Shown here piece after piece: positions 1-6,665 of a DNA stretch of 13,505 nucleotides (positions are counted from its first letter, which is position 1; each line of letters starts with the position of its first letter). A program made the position numbers and the translations under genes. The notes under the pieces are model-generated. The model saw only the letters and a list, made by a program, of their open reading frames with translations, did not search any database and was not told the origin of the DNA. Source of the stretch: Hungateiclostridiaceae bacterium UBA3922 (GTDB taxonomy: Bacteria; Bacillota; Clostridia; Acetivibrionales; DTU013); assembly GCA_002386045.1 (NCBI GenBank), contig DGEQ01000081.1, forward strand, positions 1,254 through 14,758, in the 5' to 3' direction.

Positions 1-291
1 CCCGCCGGTGCCAAAAAAGCAATACTGGATTATGAAGTCAGGGGAGCCGCAGACGGCCTGTCGCTCGTGCAGATAAAACTCCATACCGGGCGGCCTCACC
101 AGATCCGTGTCCAGTTTGCCGCCATCGGCCATCCACTGTACGGGGACCAGAAATACGGCGCATCGCTGAATGGACCGGGTATGCAGCTGGCGCTGTGGTC
201 CGCCGGGCTCACGTTCACCCATCCCACTCTCAGGGAACCGGCAACTTTCACTTCGGATCCGCCGGAAGTCTATCCGTGGACGCTTTTTTAA
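1..291 (+). CDS. RluA-family pseudouridine synthase, C-terminal part (5' truncated)
   Basis: The open frame runs in from the window edge and stops at TAA 289-291, leaving 96 codons. The residues LHTGRPHQIRVQF followed by IGHPLYGDQKYG are the C-terminal signature of the RluA/RluC/RluD family, which converts uridines in rRNA or tRNA to pseudouridine. The catalytic-aspartate segment (HRLD motif) lies upstream of the window, so activity and exact target cannot be judged. The tail, with LWSAGLTFTHPT and ending in YPWTLF, is also usual for the family (substrate-binding fold, then a product near the typical C-terminus). Internal GTG at 67 is not a real start because homology continues upstream of it. 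The gene converges on the TPR gene at 416. Family assignment is firm; the choice among RluA-like paralogues is not possible from this fragment. Confidence 0.93.
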   Translation, partial: PAGAKKAILDYEVRGAADGLSLVQIKLHTGRPHQIRVQFAAIGHPLYGDQKYGASLNGPGMQLALWSAGLTFTHPTLREPATFTSDPPEVYPWTLF

Positions 292-304
292 ATGATCGGA
301 CCTG

Positions 305-347
305 GCACTGTTACCGGCAGCGCTCATGACTTGTGCCGCAACAGTGC
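305..347. repeat. Hairpin between convergent genes
   Basis: GCACTGTT (305-312) pairs with AACAGTGC (340-347), and CGGCA (315-319) with TGCCG (334-338), with a small internal bulge and a 15-nt loop. It lies between the convergent ends of the RluA-family and TPR genes, where a bidirectional terminator would be expected. Neither side has a T-tract, so this is at most a factor-dependent or 3'-end-protecting structure. The pairing is seen directly; its role is inferred. Confidence 0.45.
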
Positions 348-415
348 ATTCGGGCGTTCGTGCGCCGTTCGTTTCGCCGTCAACTGTACTGCGATCGGCC
401 GGATAAGCTGCAGGT

Positions 416-1279
416 TCACCCGGCATTTTCGAGACGGCTTATAGCGGTTTCGACTTCTTCTCTTGTGATAGTGCTCAGGAAGGAAAATTTCATATTGAGG
501 GCTTTCCTCATCGATTCCAGCGCTTTTTCCCTGTTGCCCAGCTTTTCCATCAGGAGCCCGTAGTTATAATAAGGCTCCGGGAACGACGGCGCTTTTTCCA
601 GCAGTTTCTCATACACTTCCCGGGCCTTGTCGTACTGGCCAAGCAGCAGGTAGTTCTGGCCAAGGTTGTCGTTTATGATGCTGTCCCGCGGGTTGAAATC
701 GAGGGCCTCAAGGTTGAACTGCAGCGCCTTTTCGAGGTCGCCTTTCTCTACCAGCATGAAGCCGAGGCTTCCGTAAACAGAAGTGGTCCTGTATACCTTT
801 ATGACTTCTTCGAGCATTTCCACGGCCTGGTCAAGTTCGCCTTTTTTCCACAGCACGAGGGCCAGGATGGACTTGAGGTACGGGATATCCTGGTCCCCGG
901 GGCGCTCCTCCATAGCCTTCTGAAGTACTGCTTCGCTTTTTTGCAGTTCACCGTTTTTCAGCAGCAGGTAAGAATAGTTAACGGCAGTCCTTGTACCGGC
1001 GAGCCTTGTCGCATATGCCCGGCCGAACCATTTTATCGCCTCATCCAGCCTGCCGAGGCCATATTTCCTTGTGCCTATGATCGTATAGATCCTTGCCCTT
1101 GAGACATATACCAGTATAAGCAGATATACGAGCAGTGCCGCCATGCCGATCCACTTGTTGAACCTTGCTGCTATTATGACAATGATGATGGGCAATACGA
1201 AACGTATGATCAGGTTTTTCATGCTTTCGTTCACTATTTTGCTGTTCACGCTGACATTGTTGTTCGTGTTATCGCTCAT
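416..1279 (-). CDS. Membrane-anchored tetratricopeptide repeat (TPR) protein
   Basis: A 287-residue protein if started at ATG 1279. Its N-terminus (MSDNTNNN...) is polar; two hydrophobic helices follow at roughly residues 20-60 (IIRFVLPIIIVIIAA and MAALLVYLLILVYV). The rest is a soluble TPR array, with repeats of the form LGRLDEAIKWFGRAY, KGELDQAVEMLEEVI, KGDLEKALQFNLEAL, LGQYDKAREVYEKLL and LGNREKALESMRKAL. TPRs mediate protein-protein contacts, so it is probably a membrane-tethered scaffold; partner unknown. Start choice: GGAGG on the minus strand (1287-1291) sits 7 nt from ATG 1279 and 4 nt from ATG 1282, whereas the longer open frame from 1387 would begin inside the predicted promoter. 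It is divergent from pheST and convergent with the RluA-family gene, so probably monocistronic. No specific gene name can be supported. Confidence 0.88.
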   Translation of the reverse strand: MSDNTNNNVSVNSKIVNESMKNLIIRFVLPIIIVIIAARFNKWIGMAALLVYLLILVYVSRARIYTIIGTRKYGLGRLDEAIKWFGRAYATRLAGTRTAVNYSYLLLKNGELQKSEAVLQKAMEERPGDQDIPYLKSILALVLWKKGELDQAVEMLEEVIKVYRTTSVYGSLGFMLVEKGDLEKALQFNLEALDFNPRDSIINDNLGQNYLLLGQYDKAREVYEKLLEKAPSFPEPYYNYGLLMEKLGNREKALESMRKALNMKFSFLSTITREEVETAISRLENAG

Positions 1280-1386
1280 CATGGCACCTCCGTATCGGGC
1301 AAAACAGTACCGTTCCCTGTATTCCCAACTCATCCGGGATCCATCGCATCCGTGGACCAGGGTCCGGCCCTCCAGGGGACAAGTCA

Positions 1387-1416
1387 ATTATAAACCATGG
1401 GCCCAGGAAATTTCAA
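1387..1416 (-). promoter_or_regulatory. Candidate housekeeping promoter of the TPR gene
   Basis: On the minus strand TTGAAA (1416-1411) and TATAAT (1392-1387) are separated by 18 bp. Transcription would start near 1380 and give a leader of about 100 nt before ATG 1279, which also argues against translation starting at 1387. Confidence 0.6.
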
Positions 1417-1469
1417 ATGTTTGCCCTTTTGCATCTACCTTTTGACGATTTGAGTGAGGAAATCACGCC

Positions 1470-1498
1470 TTGATTTTAAAGAACATATTGTATATAAT
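1470..1498 (+). promoter_or_regulatory. Housekeeping promoter of the pheST operon
   Basis: TTGATT (1470-1475) and a perfect TATAAT (1493-1498) are 17 bp apart. Start of transcription is expected near 1505, about 40 nt upstream of the T-box stem I region. A short inverted repeat, AAATCA/TGATTT (1460-1476), overlaps the -35 box. No other promoter of similar quality lies between here and pheS. Confidence 0.82.
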
Positions 1499-1544
1499 AC
1501 CTTAAATAAAAGCATGATAAAAAAATCACAGACAGCCAAAGGCA

Positions 1545-1935
1545 ATGAAAGAGGAAAGTAACCGGGAAGTGCTTTACAGAGAGGAGCTGCCACGGCTGAA
1601 AGCAGCGCCAATGTGCGTACCGGCGAAGTTCCCTCCGGAGCTGCATCCTGAAAACCGCACCGTATTTTGCAGACTGTACCGGCTTTTGCATGGCGGCCAC
1701 ATGCATCGGTCCCGGCCGGGAACCGGGCAGTCCGGGCGACCGCAGACCGACAGGCAAATGCGTGCGGGCCAAGTAGGAGATGCCGGCACCTGACCGTTAA
1801 CATACAGGAAGCGATTTACCCGTTCTGCTGACATATGCGGCAGCGGAAGTCGCGCAAGAGTGTCCGCTTTTGCGGAAATCTGGGTGGTACCGCGGAGTCA
1901 CAGCCTTCGTCCCTTTTACGGGGACGGAGGCTTTT
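1545..1935 (+). ncRNA. T-box leader, tRNA-Phe responsive, controlling pheST
   Basis: This is a T-box riboswitch, which senses uncharged tRNA and lets transcription continue when the amino acid is short. Stem I begins with ATGAAAGAGGAAAGTA (1545-1560) and carries the distal AGAGAG...GGCTGAAAG pattern (about 1578-1604). CCGG at 1561-1564 can pair with CCGG at 1620-1623, and GAGG with CCTC at 1632-1635; between them lies GAAG-TTC. The TTC at 1629-1631 reads as the specifier codon for Phe, matching the downstream genes. The conserved T-box TGGGTGGTACCGCGG lies at 1881-1895 and would bind the tRNA acceptor end in the antiterminator; a terminator follows at once. A hairpin CCGC-TTTT-GCGG (1864-1875) sits where stem III is expected. 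Class and specificity are well supported; exact helix boundaries need folding. Confidence 0.95.
1902..1935 (+). terminator. Intrinsic terminator of the T-box leader
   Basis: A 12-bp stem (1902-1913 with 1921-1932, one G-U pair) encloses a 7-nt loop and runs into TTTT. It overlaps the 3' side of the region after the T-box motif, as needed for mutually exclusive terminator and antiterminator folding. About 160 nt of further leader without a recognisable signal follow before the pheS ribosome binding site AGGAGG at 2081-2086. Confidence 0.9.
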
Positions 1936-2093
1936 ATATATCAGCGAAAGATTTGTCATAAACCGGTGAAAACCAATACAGCAGTGCTGCCATATGGGGG
2001 ACCCGGCGGCACGGGGCGACAGCATGGCGCGGTGAGGACGCGGGACACGGCGGATCGCCGCTTAGCATCGAATAACAAAAAGGAGGAAGCGCA

Positions 2094-3113
2094 ATGCGTG
2101 AACAGTTGAACAACATAAAGCTGGAGGCGGAGAAAAAGCTGAATGAAGCCGGATCGCTGGCGGAACTCGAAAGCATCCGGCTGCAGTATCTCGGCAAGAA
2201 AGGCGAACTGACCGCCGTCCTCAGGGGAATGGGGCAGCTTTCGCCGGAGGAAAGGCCCCGGATAGGCCAGCTTGCCAATGAGATCCGCAGCTTTATCGAA
2301 GAGATGCTGGAAGAAAAGACAAAGGCGCTGCAGGAAAAAGAGCGCAGCATGAGGCTCGAAAAGGAAGCCATCGACGTGACGATGCCCGGGAAAAGGCGTT
2401 TCCTTGGCAAAAAGCACCCGCTCAGCATAGTGCTCGATGAAATCAAGGAAGTGTTCATCGGCCTTGGGTATGAAATCGCCGAGGGGCCCGAAGTCGAACT
2501 GGATTACTACAACTTCGAAGCGTTGAATATCCCTGCCGGCCATCCGGCAAGAGACACGCAGGACACATTCTTCATAAACGGCGATATCCTGCTGAGGAGC
2601 CAGACATCGCCGGTGCAGATAAGGGTCATGGAGAAGAAGAAACCTCCGATCAAGATAATCTGCCCGGGCAGGGTTTACAGGTCGGACGCGGTGGATGCGA
2701 CACATTCGCCCATATTCCACCAGGTGGAAGGGCTGGTCGTGGACCGCGGAGTGACAATGGGCGACCTGACAGGGACGCTCCAGTTGTTTGCCAGGAGACT
2801 GTTCGGAGAAGATACAAAGATAAGGCTAAGGCCCCACCATTTCCAGTTCACCGAGCCGAGCGCCGAAGTCGACGTCTCATGCTGGACCTGCGGCGGCAAA
2901 GGATGCAGGATATGCAAGGACGAAGGCTGGATCGAGATACTTGGCGCAGGTATGGTCCACCCGAACGTATTGAAGTATGGCGGGATAGACCCGAAGGAAT
3001 ACAGCGGTTTTGCATTCGGGCTGGGAGTCGAAAGGGTAGCCATGTGCAAGTTCAATATTGACGACATGAGGCTGCTGTACGAAAACGACATGCGTTTCCT
3101 CAGGCAGTTCTAG
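2094..3113 (+). CDS. pheS: Phenylalanine--tRNA ligase alpha subunit
   Basis: 339 residues, the normal length for bacterial PheS. With PheT it forms the alpha2-beta2 enzyme that charges tRNA-Phe in the cytoplasm; the alpha subunit holds the catalytic site. An N-terminal coiled-coil arm (about residues 1-90, rich in Glu/Lys/Arg) is followed by the class II synthetase core. Motif 2 includes RVYRSDAVDATHSPIFHQVEG (about 193-213), and motif 3 is GFAFGLGVERVAM (about 304-316). The sequence WIEILGAGMVHPNVL is strongly typical of PheS. Four cysteines, C263, C266, C271 and C274 (CxxCx4CxxC), form a zinc-knuckle-like loop just before it. AGGAGG lies 7 nt upstream of ATG 2094. It is the first gene of the T-box-controlled operon, so expression should rise when tRNA-Phe is uncharged. 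Confidence 0.98.
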   Translation: MREQLNNIKLEAEKKLNEAGSLAELESIRLQYLGKKGELTAVLRGMGQLSPEERPRIGQLANEIRSFIEEMLEEKTKALQEKERSMRLEKEAIDVTMPGKRRFLGKKHPLSIVLDEIKEVFIGLGYEIAEGPEVELDYYNFEALNIPAGHPARDTQDTFFINGDILLRSQTSPVQIRVMEKKKPPIKIICPGRVYRSDAVDATHSPIFHQVEGLVVDRGVTMGDLTGTLQLFARRLFGEDTKIRLRPHHFQFTEPSAEVDVSCWTCGGKGCRICKDEGWIEILGAGMVHPNVLKYGGIDPKEYSGFAFGLGVERVAMCKFNIDDMRLLYENDMRFLRQF

Positions 3114-3290
3114 CGGTCCCGGGCCGCAGTCGGGCCAGGCGCGCCGGCAAGAAGGCAGGATAATGGCCGCGTTATACGCCAGGCATGACCGGACTGCAGG
3201 ATGAGGATACCGGAACATGTTTACGGTGCGATTTCCTGGATGAGCGCGAACGCGCATACAAACAATACGTAAGGAAGGGAGATAGTTGAT

Positions 3291-5684
3291 ATGAAACTGC
3301 CGCTGAAGTGGCTGAAAGATTTTACGGACATAGATGCAAGCCCGAGGGAATACGCCCACGCATTGACCATGTCGGGTTCCAAGGTAGAAGGTTTGGAAGT
3401 GCTGGGCTCCGGGATAGACGGGGTGGTCGTTGGGAAGATCCTCACTGTTGAGAAGCATCCTGATGCAGACCGCCTCCAGGTGTGCCAGGTCGATGTCGGC
3501 GACGGGACCATCCAGATCGTGACCGGAGCCACCAATATAAAAGTGAACGACCTGGTCCCGGTCGCGCTGGACGGCTCGAGCCTGCCGGGAGGAATAAAGA
3601 TCAGGAAGGGCAAGCTCCGCGGCGTTGAATCCGCCGGAATGATGTGCTCCATTGCGGAACTTGGGCTGACGAAGGAGGATTACCCCAACGCAGCGGAGGA
3701 CGGTATATTCATCCTGGAAGGCGACCCGTCTCCGGGTACCGATATAAAGGAATATCTCGGCATGAACGACACCGTGGTGGAATTCGAGATCACATCCAAC
3801 AGGCCTGACTGCTTCAGCATCATCGGCCTTGCGAGAGAATCGGCCGCCACATTCGGGACATCCTTCAGGATACCCGAAGTCACTGTGAAGGAACTGGGCG
3901 AACCGATAGACGGGAAGGTCTCAGTCGAGATAAAAGACCCCGACCTTTGTGCACGTTATGCCGCAAGGATAGTTGAAAATGTGAAGATAGGACCTTCGCC
4001 GCGCTGGATGCAGCAAAGGCTCAGGGCGTCAGGGATCAGGCCGATCAACAATATCGTCGACATAACGAACTATGTCATGCTCGAATACGGACAGCCCATG
4101 CATGCCTTCGATTTGAGGGACCTTAAAGGCAGCAGGATAATCGTGAGAAGGGCCGAAAACGGTGAGACCATGCGTACGCTGGACGGCCAGGACAGGAAAC
4201 TTGACGAGTCGATGCTTGTGATCGCCGATGCTGAGAGGCCAGTGGCCGTTGCCGGCGTCATGGGCGGTGAGAACAGTGAGATCACGGATGACACTACGAC
4301 GATACTGTTCGAGTCCGCTAACTTCGATGGCATATCTGTACGCCTGACAGCAAAAAAACTGGGCATGAGGACTGAGTCTTCAAGCCGTTTCGAAAAAGGT
4401 CTGGACCCCGAGAATGTCATTAATGCCCTTAACAGGGCTGCCCAACTGGTGGAGGAATTAGGAGCGGGCACTGTCTGCAAGGGGATCATTGACTGCTATC
4501 CGAAGAAATACCAGAGAAGGACTATACCGTTCAATCCGAAGTTCATCAACGGCCTGCTCGGGACCGACATCAGCGCCGAAAAGATGCTCGAGATATTCAG
4601 GCGCCTCGAGATCGAATACGACGAGGCAACGGGGACCGTGATCCCTCCGACCTTCAGGCCTGACCTGGAGAACGAAGCGGACCTGGCCGAAGAAGTGGCA
4701 AGGTTCTACGACTACAACAACATAAAACCCACGCTGCTCGAGGGCAGGGCTGCCACCATCGGAGGCAGGACCAGGAAACAGAAGATAATGGATATGATCA
4801 GCCAGACGATGCTTTCCTGCGGCCTTTCGGAGACATATACCTATTCGTTCACGAGCCCGAAGGTATTCGACATGCTGAACCTGCCGGCAGACAGCCCGCT
4901 GAGGAAGGCCATCGTGATTTCGAACCCGCTCGGCGAGGACTACAGCATAATGAGGACCACGACTATCCCGGACATGCTGAGGGTCCTTTCCACCAACTAC
5001 AACAGGAGGGTCGAAGAGGCAAGGCTGTTTGAAATGTCTTATGTCTACATTCCAAAGAGCCTGCCGCTGACCGAACTGCCCGACGAAAAACCGGTCCTGA
5101 CCATCGGGATGTACGGAGAGGATGTCGACTTTTACGACCTTTCGGGCATCATCGAAGAACTGATGGAAGTATTGGGCATCAGGGAATACGAACTTGAGCC
5201 GGCAAAAGACGACCCGGTATTCCATCCCGGCAGGACAGCCCGCCTGATAATAAAGGGCGAAAATGTCGGGATACTCGGCGAGATCCATCCGGCCGTGGCA
5301 GAGAATTTTGAGGCTGCGGAGAGGAACTATATCGCATTCATCGAGGTCGAGCCGCTGGTCAGGAACGCGGCAACGGAACGTGGATATAAGCTGCTGCCGA
5401 AATTCCCGGCTGTTACGAGGGACATCGCCGTACTCGTCGATGAAGGCATACCTGTCAGGAACATAGAAAAGGTCATAATCGACAAGGGCGGCCGGATTTT
5501 CGAGGAAGCCAGGCTGTTCGACGTATACAAGGGCAGGCAGGTGCCCGAAGGAAAGAAGAGCGTCGCTTACAGCATCACGTTCCGGGCTTATGACAGGACG
5601 CTGACCGACGAGGAAGTCAGCAAGGCGATGGAAAAGATAACGAAGGCGCTGTCGGATGAACTCGGCGCACAGCTGAGGATGTAA
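3291..5684 (+). CDS. pheT: Phenylalanine--tRNA ligase beta subunit
   Basis: 797 residues, the usual bacterial PheT length. The N-terminal OB-fold tRNA-binding domain is clear: VVGKILTVEKHPDADRLQVC from about residue 47, and GMMCSIAELGL at about 116-126. The B3/B4 region, which edits mischarged Tyr-tRNA-Phe, covers about 200-400 (with RPINNIVDITNYVMLEYGQP and GGENSEITDDTTTILFESA). B5 follows at about 400-475 and the inactive synthetase-like core at about 480-690. The C-terminal FDX-ACB anticodon-binding domain is the last 95 residues or so (FPAVTRDIAVLVDE ... DRTLTDEEV). GGGAG is 9 nt upstream of ATG 3291. Pairing with pheS is standard, but the 177-bp gap between them is longer than usual. Transcription ends at the terminator at 5782. 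Confidence 0.98.
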   Translation: MKLPLKWLKDFTDIDASPREYAHALTMSGSKVEGLEVLGSGIDGVVVGKILTVEKHPDADRLQVCQVDVGDGTIQIVTGATNIKVNDLVPVALDGSSLPGGIKIRKGKLRGVESAGMMCSIAELGLTKEDYPNAAEDGIFILEGDPSPGTDIKEYLGMNDTVVEFEITSNRPDCFSIIGLARESAATFGTSFRIPEVTVKELGEPIDGKVSVEIKDPDLCARYAARIVENVKIGPSPRWMQQRLRASGIRPINNIVDITNYVMLEYGQPMHAFDLRDLKGSRIIVRRAENGETMRTLDGQDRKLDESMLVIADAERPVAVAGVMGGENSEITDDTTTILFESANFDGISVRLTAKKLGMRTESSSRFEKGLDPENVINALNRAAQLVEELGAGTVCKGIIDCYPKKYQRRTIPFNPKFINGLLGTDISAEKMLEIFRRLEIEYDEATGTVIPPTFRPDLENEADLAEEVARFYDYNNIKPTLLEGRAATIGGRTRKQKIMDMISQTMLSCGLSETYTYSFTSPKVFDMLNLPADSPLRKAIVISNPLGEDYSIMRTTTIPDMLRVLSTNYNRRVEEARLFEMSYVYIPKSLPLTELPDEKPVLTIGMYGEDVDFYDLSGIIEELMEVLGIREYELEPAKDDPVFHPGRTARLIIKGENVGILGEIHPAVAENFEAAERNYIAFIEVEPLVRNAATERGYKLLPKFPAVTRDIAVLVDEGIPVRNIEKVIIDKGGRIFEEARLFDVYKGRQVPEGKKSVAYSITFRAYDRTLTDEEVSKAMEKITKALSDELGAQLRM

Positions 5685-5781
5685 GCACGCGGGATATAAG
5701 AACGTGCGCAGCTGATCGCGCAAATGCAACACACAGATGATGCTGGAAAGGCCGCAACCGCCTGAATACACGATGCAAAGG

Positions 5782-5809
5782 AAAGGGGACGTTCTGCGTC
5801 CCCTTTTTT
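5782..5809 (+). terminator. Intrinsic terminator of pheST
   Basis: GGGGACG (5785-5791), a 5-nt loop TTCTG, CGTCCCC (5797-5803) and six T residues; upstream AAA can extend the stem into the T-run. Read on the minus strand the same hairpin is followed by TTTCCTTT, so it may weakly serve the SASP gene as well. Confidence 0.93.
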
Positions 5810-5814
5810 GCCTG

Positions 5815-5926
5815 CATTGCTATTGCTTCACTTTTGCTTTGCTTCTTTTACTACTTACTTCATTTTACTTACTTCGTTTCTCTTGCTCCGTTCCATTCGC
5901 TGTTTGATTGCTTTTTGCCTCTTCTG
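5815..5926. repeat. Pyrimidine-rich tract with a 10-nt direct repeat
   Basis: The plus strand here is strongly biased to C and T. TACTTACTTC occurs at 5852-5861 and again at 5866-5875, 14 nt apart. On the minus strand it would be a purine-rich 3' tail of the SASP transcript. No gene is visible; function unknown. Confidence 0.5.
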
Positions 5927-6148
5927 CTATTTCAGGTTCTTTTCGGCGAACTCGATCATCCTTTTTACCATCTGGCCCCCGATGGGTCCGCCTTCACGGC
6001 CGTTCTGGGCAGCAGTCAGGTCTCCTTTGTAGTGGTCATTGTTCTCCTTTACAAACTGCTCATGGCCGATTTCTTTAGCGCACTCGATCTTGAACCTGGT
6101 CAAAGCCTCCCTGGCTTCCGGGACCAGCGGAGTTTTCCGCCTTGCCAT
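5927..6148 (-). CDS. Alpha/beta-type small acid-soluble spore protein (SASP)
   Basis: 73 residues. LVPEAREALTRFK followed by GDLTAAQNG and GGQMVKRMIEFAE matches the SASP alpha/beta family, which coats DNA in the forespore, protects it from UV and heat, and is degraded on germination by the GPR protease. The predicted GPR cleavage region reads KIECAKE (residues 20-26); the P1' position after Glu22 is Cys23 where Ile, Phe or Val is more usual. The linker before GDLT is longer than in Bacillus SspA, and the glycine-rich insert REGGPIGG resembles longer clostridial variants. AGGTGA precedes ATG 6148 by 5 nt. It is monocistronic, between the pheST terminator and the pgi promoter region. Forespore (sigma G) control is expected for the family, but I could not find a convincing sigma G promoter. 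Its presence indicates a spore former. Confidence 0.93.
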   Translation of the reverse strand: MARRKTPLVPEAREALTRFKIECAKEIGHEQFVKENNDHYKGDLTAAQNGREGGPIGGQMVKRMIEFAEKNLK

Positions 6149-6391
6149 AAAATCACCTCGCTCTTTTGCTTCCCGATGTCTATTGCCTGATGTTCAATGT
6201 AACTGTTTTTATTTTTAGCGATTTGAAAAAAATTAAGCTGTAAGATAAAACGAGCGCTGTAATTTTATTCATCTTCTCTGCAGACGGTTTCACACTCGCA
6301 GACGGTCTTGCATGTTTTTCCCGGATCACGCATACGCATGCGGAACCTGTGTACGCAACGGACTGCATGCACATGGAAAGGGCGCCTTCGA
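6149..6391. other. Intergenic region upstream of the SASP gene
   Basis: No credible gene. A 78-codon minus-strand frame (6180-6416) has no family features and is rejected. A 9-nt direct repeat, GCAGACGGT, occurs at 6280-6288 and 6298-6306, exactly 18 nt apart. Several GCATGC-type palindromes lie between 6308 and 6370. The SASP promoter must lie in the part next to 6149, but no clear -35/-10 pair was identified. Confidence 0.5.
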
Positions 6392-6532
6392 TGCGCAAAT
6401 TTTCAACTAAAGTCATTTTAACCCGGTATTTTTATTGATTTATTTCAACAACAGGCAACATAATATACTTCAATCACCATTATGGTAAATGAAATTTTTC
6501 AATACTGCTGACTTTACTTGAAATTTTGCGCA
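6392..6532. repeat. 141-bp AT-rich unit with 24-bp imperfect terminal inverted repeats
   Basis: The left end (6392-6415) begins TGCGCAAATTTTCAA and continues to TAAAGTCA. The right end (6509-6532) is its reverse complement at 22 of 24 positions, ending TTTTGCGCA. The interior of about 93 bp is AT-rich, has no gene, and holds two smaller palindromes: ACCATTATGGT (near 6477-6487) and TGAAA-TT-TTTCA (near 6490-6501). Size, termini and lack of coding capacity resemble a miniature inverted-repeat element (MITE), but I see no target-site duplication and no second copy here. A long-range regulatory cruciform between two divergent genes is the alternative. The repeat itself is seen directly; the class is inferred. 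Confidence 0.6.
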
Positions 6533-6593
6533 AAAATCCCTAAGCCAGTATTTTTGCGACTGGTGGATGCCGGTGAAAATGTGTATCCGGCAA

Positions 6594-6622
6594 TTGATTA
6601 TAAAATTTCGATTTGCTATAAT
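6594..6622 (+). promoter_or_regulatory. Extended -10 housekeeping promoter of pgi
   Basis: TTGATT (6594-6599), 17 bp, then TGC-TATAAT (-10 at 6617-6622). The expected start is near 6630, giving a short leader with AGGAGG at 6650-6655. A 6-bp inverted repeat TGCCGG/CCGGCA (6568-6573 and 6587-6592) ends just before the -35 box and could be a regulator site. Confidence 0.85.
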
Positions 6623-6665
6623 ATGTTAGAATTTACGACGGCTGCATACAGGAGGAACAGCATAA

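Noticed and set aside
1280..1387. N-terminal extension of the TPR protein up to 1387
   Set aside because: It would start within the predicted -10 box; a good ribosome binding site and a sensible polar-then-hydrophobic N-terminus support the start at 1279.
1435..2109. Several small open frames on both strands between the TPR gene and pheS
   Set aside because: They overlap the T-box leader, whose conserved RNA motifs explain the sequence; none has family features or a convincing ribosome binding site.
2877..3458. 193-codon minus-strand frame spanning the pheS-pheT gap
   Set aside because: Mostly antisense to pheS and pheT, with no motif; it does not explain the gap.
4458..5771. 437-codon minus-strand open frame opposite pheT
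   Set aside because: It lies entirely antisense to a gene with unmistakable PheT domains, has no recognisable motifs, and results from the codon bias of the real gene.
6180..6416. 78-codon minus-strand frame upstream of the SASP gene
   Set aside because: No ribosome binding site or motif was seen, it runs into the inverted-repeat unit, and it would occupy the SASP promoter region.
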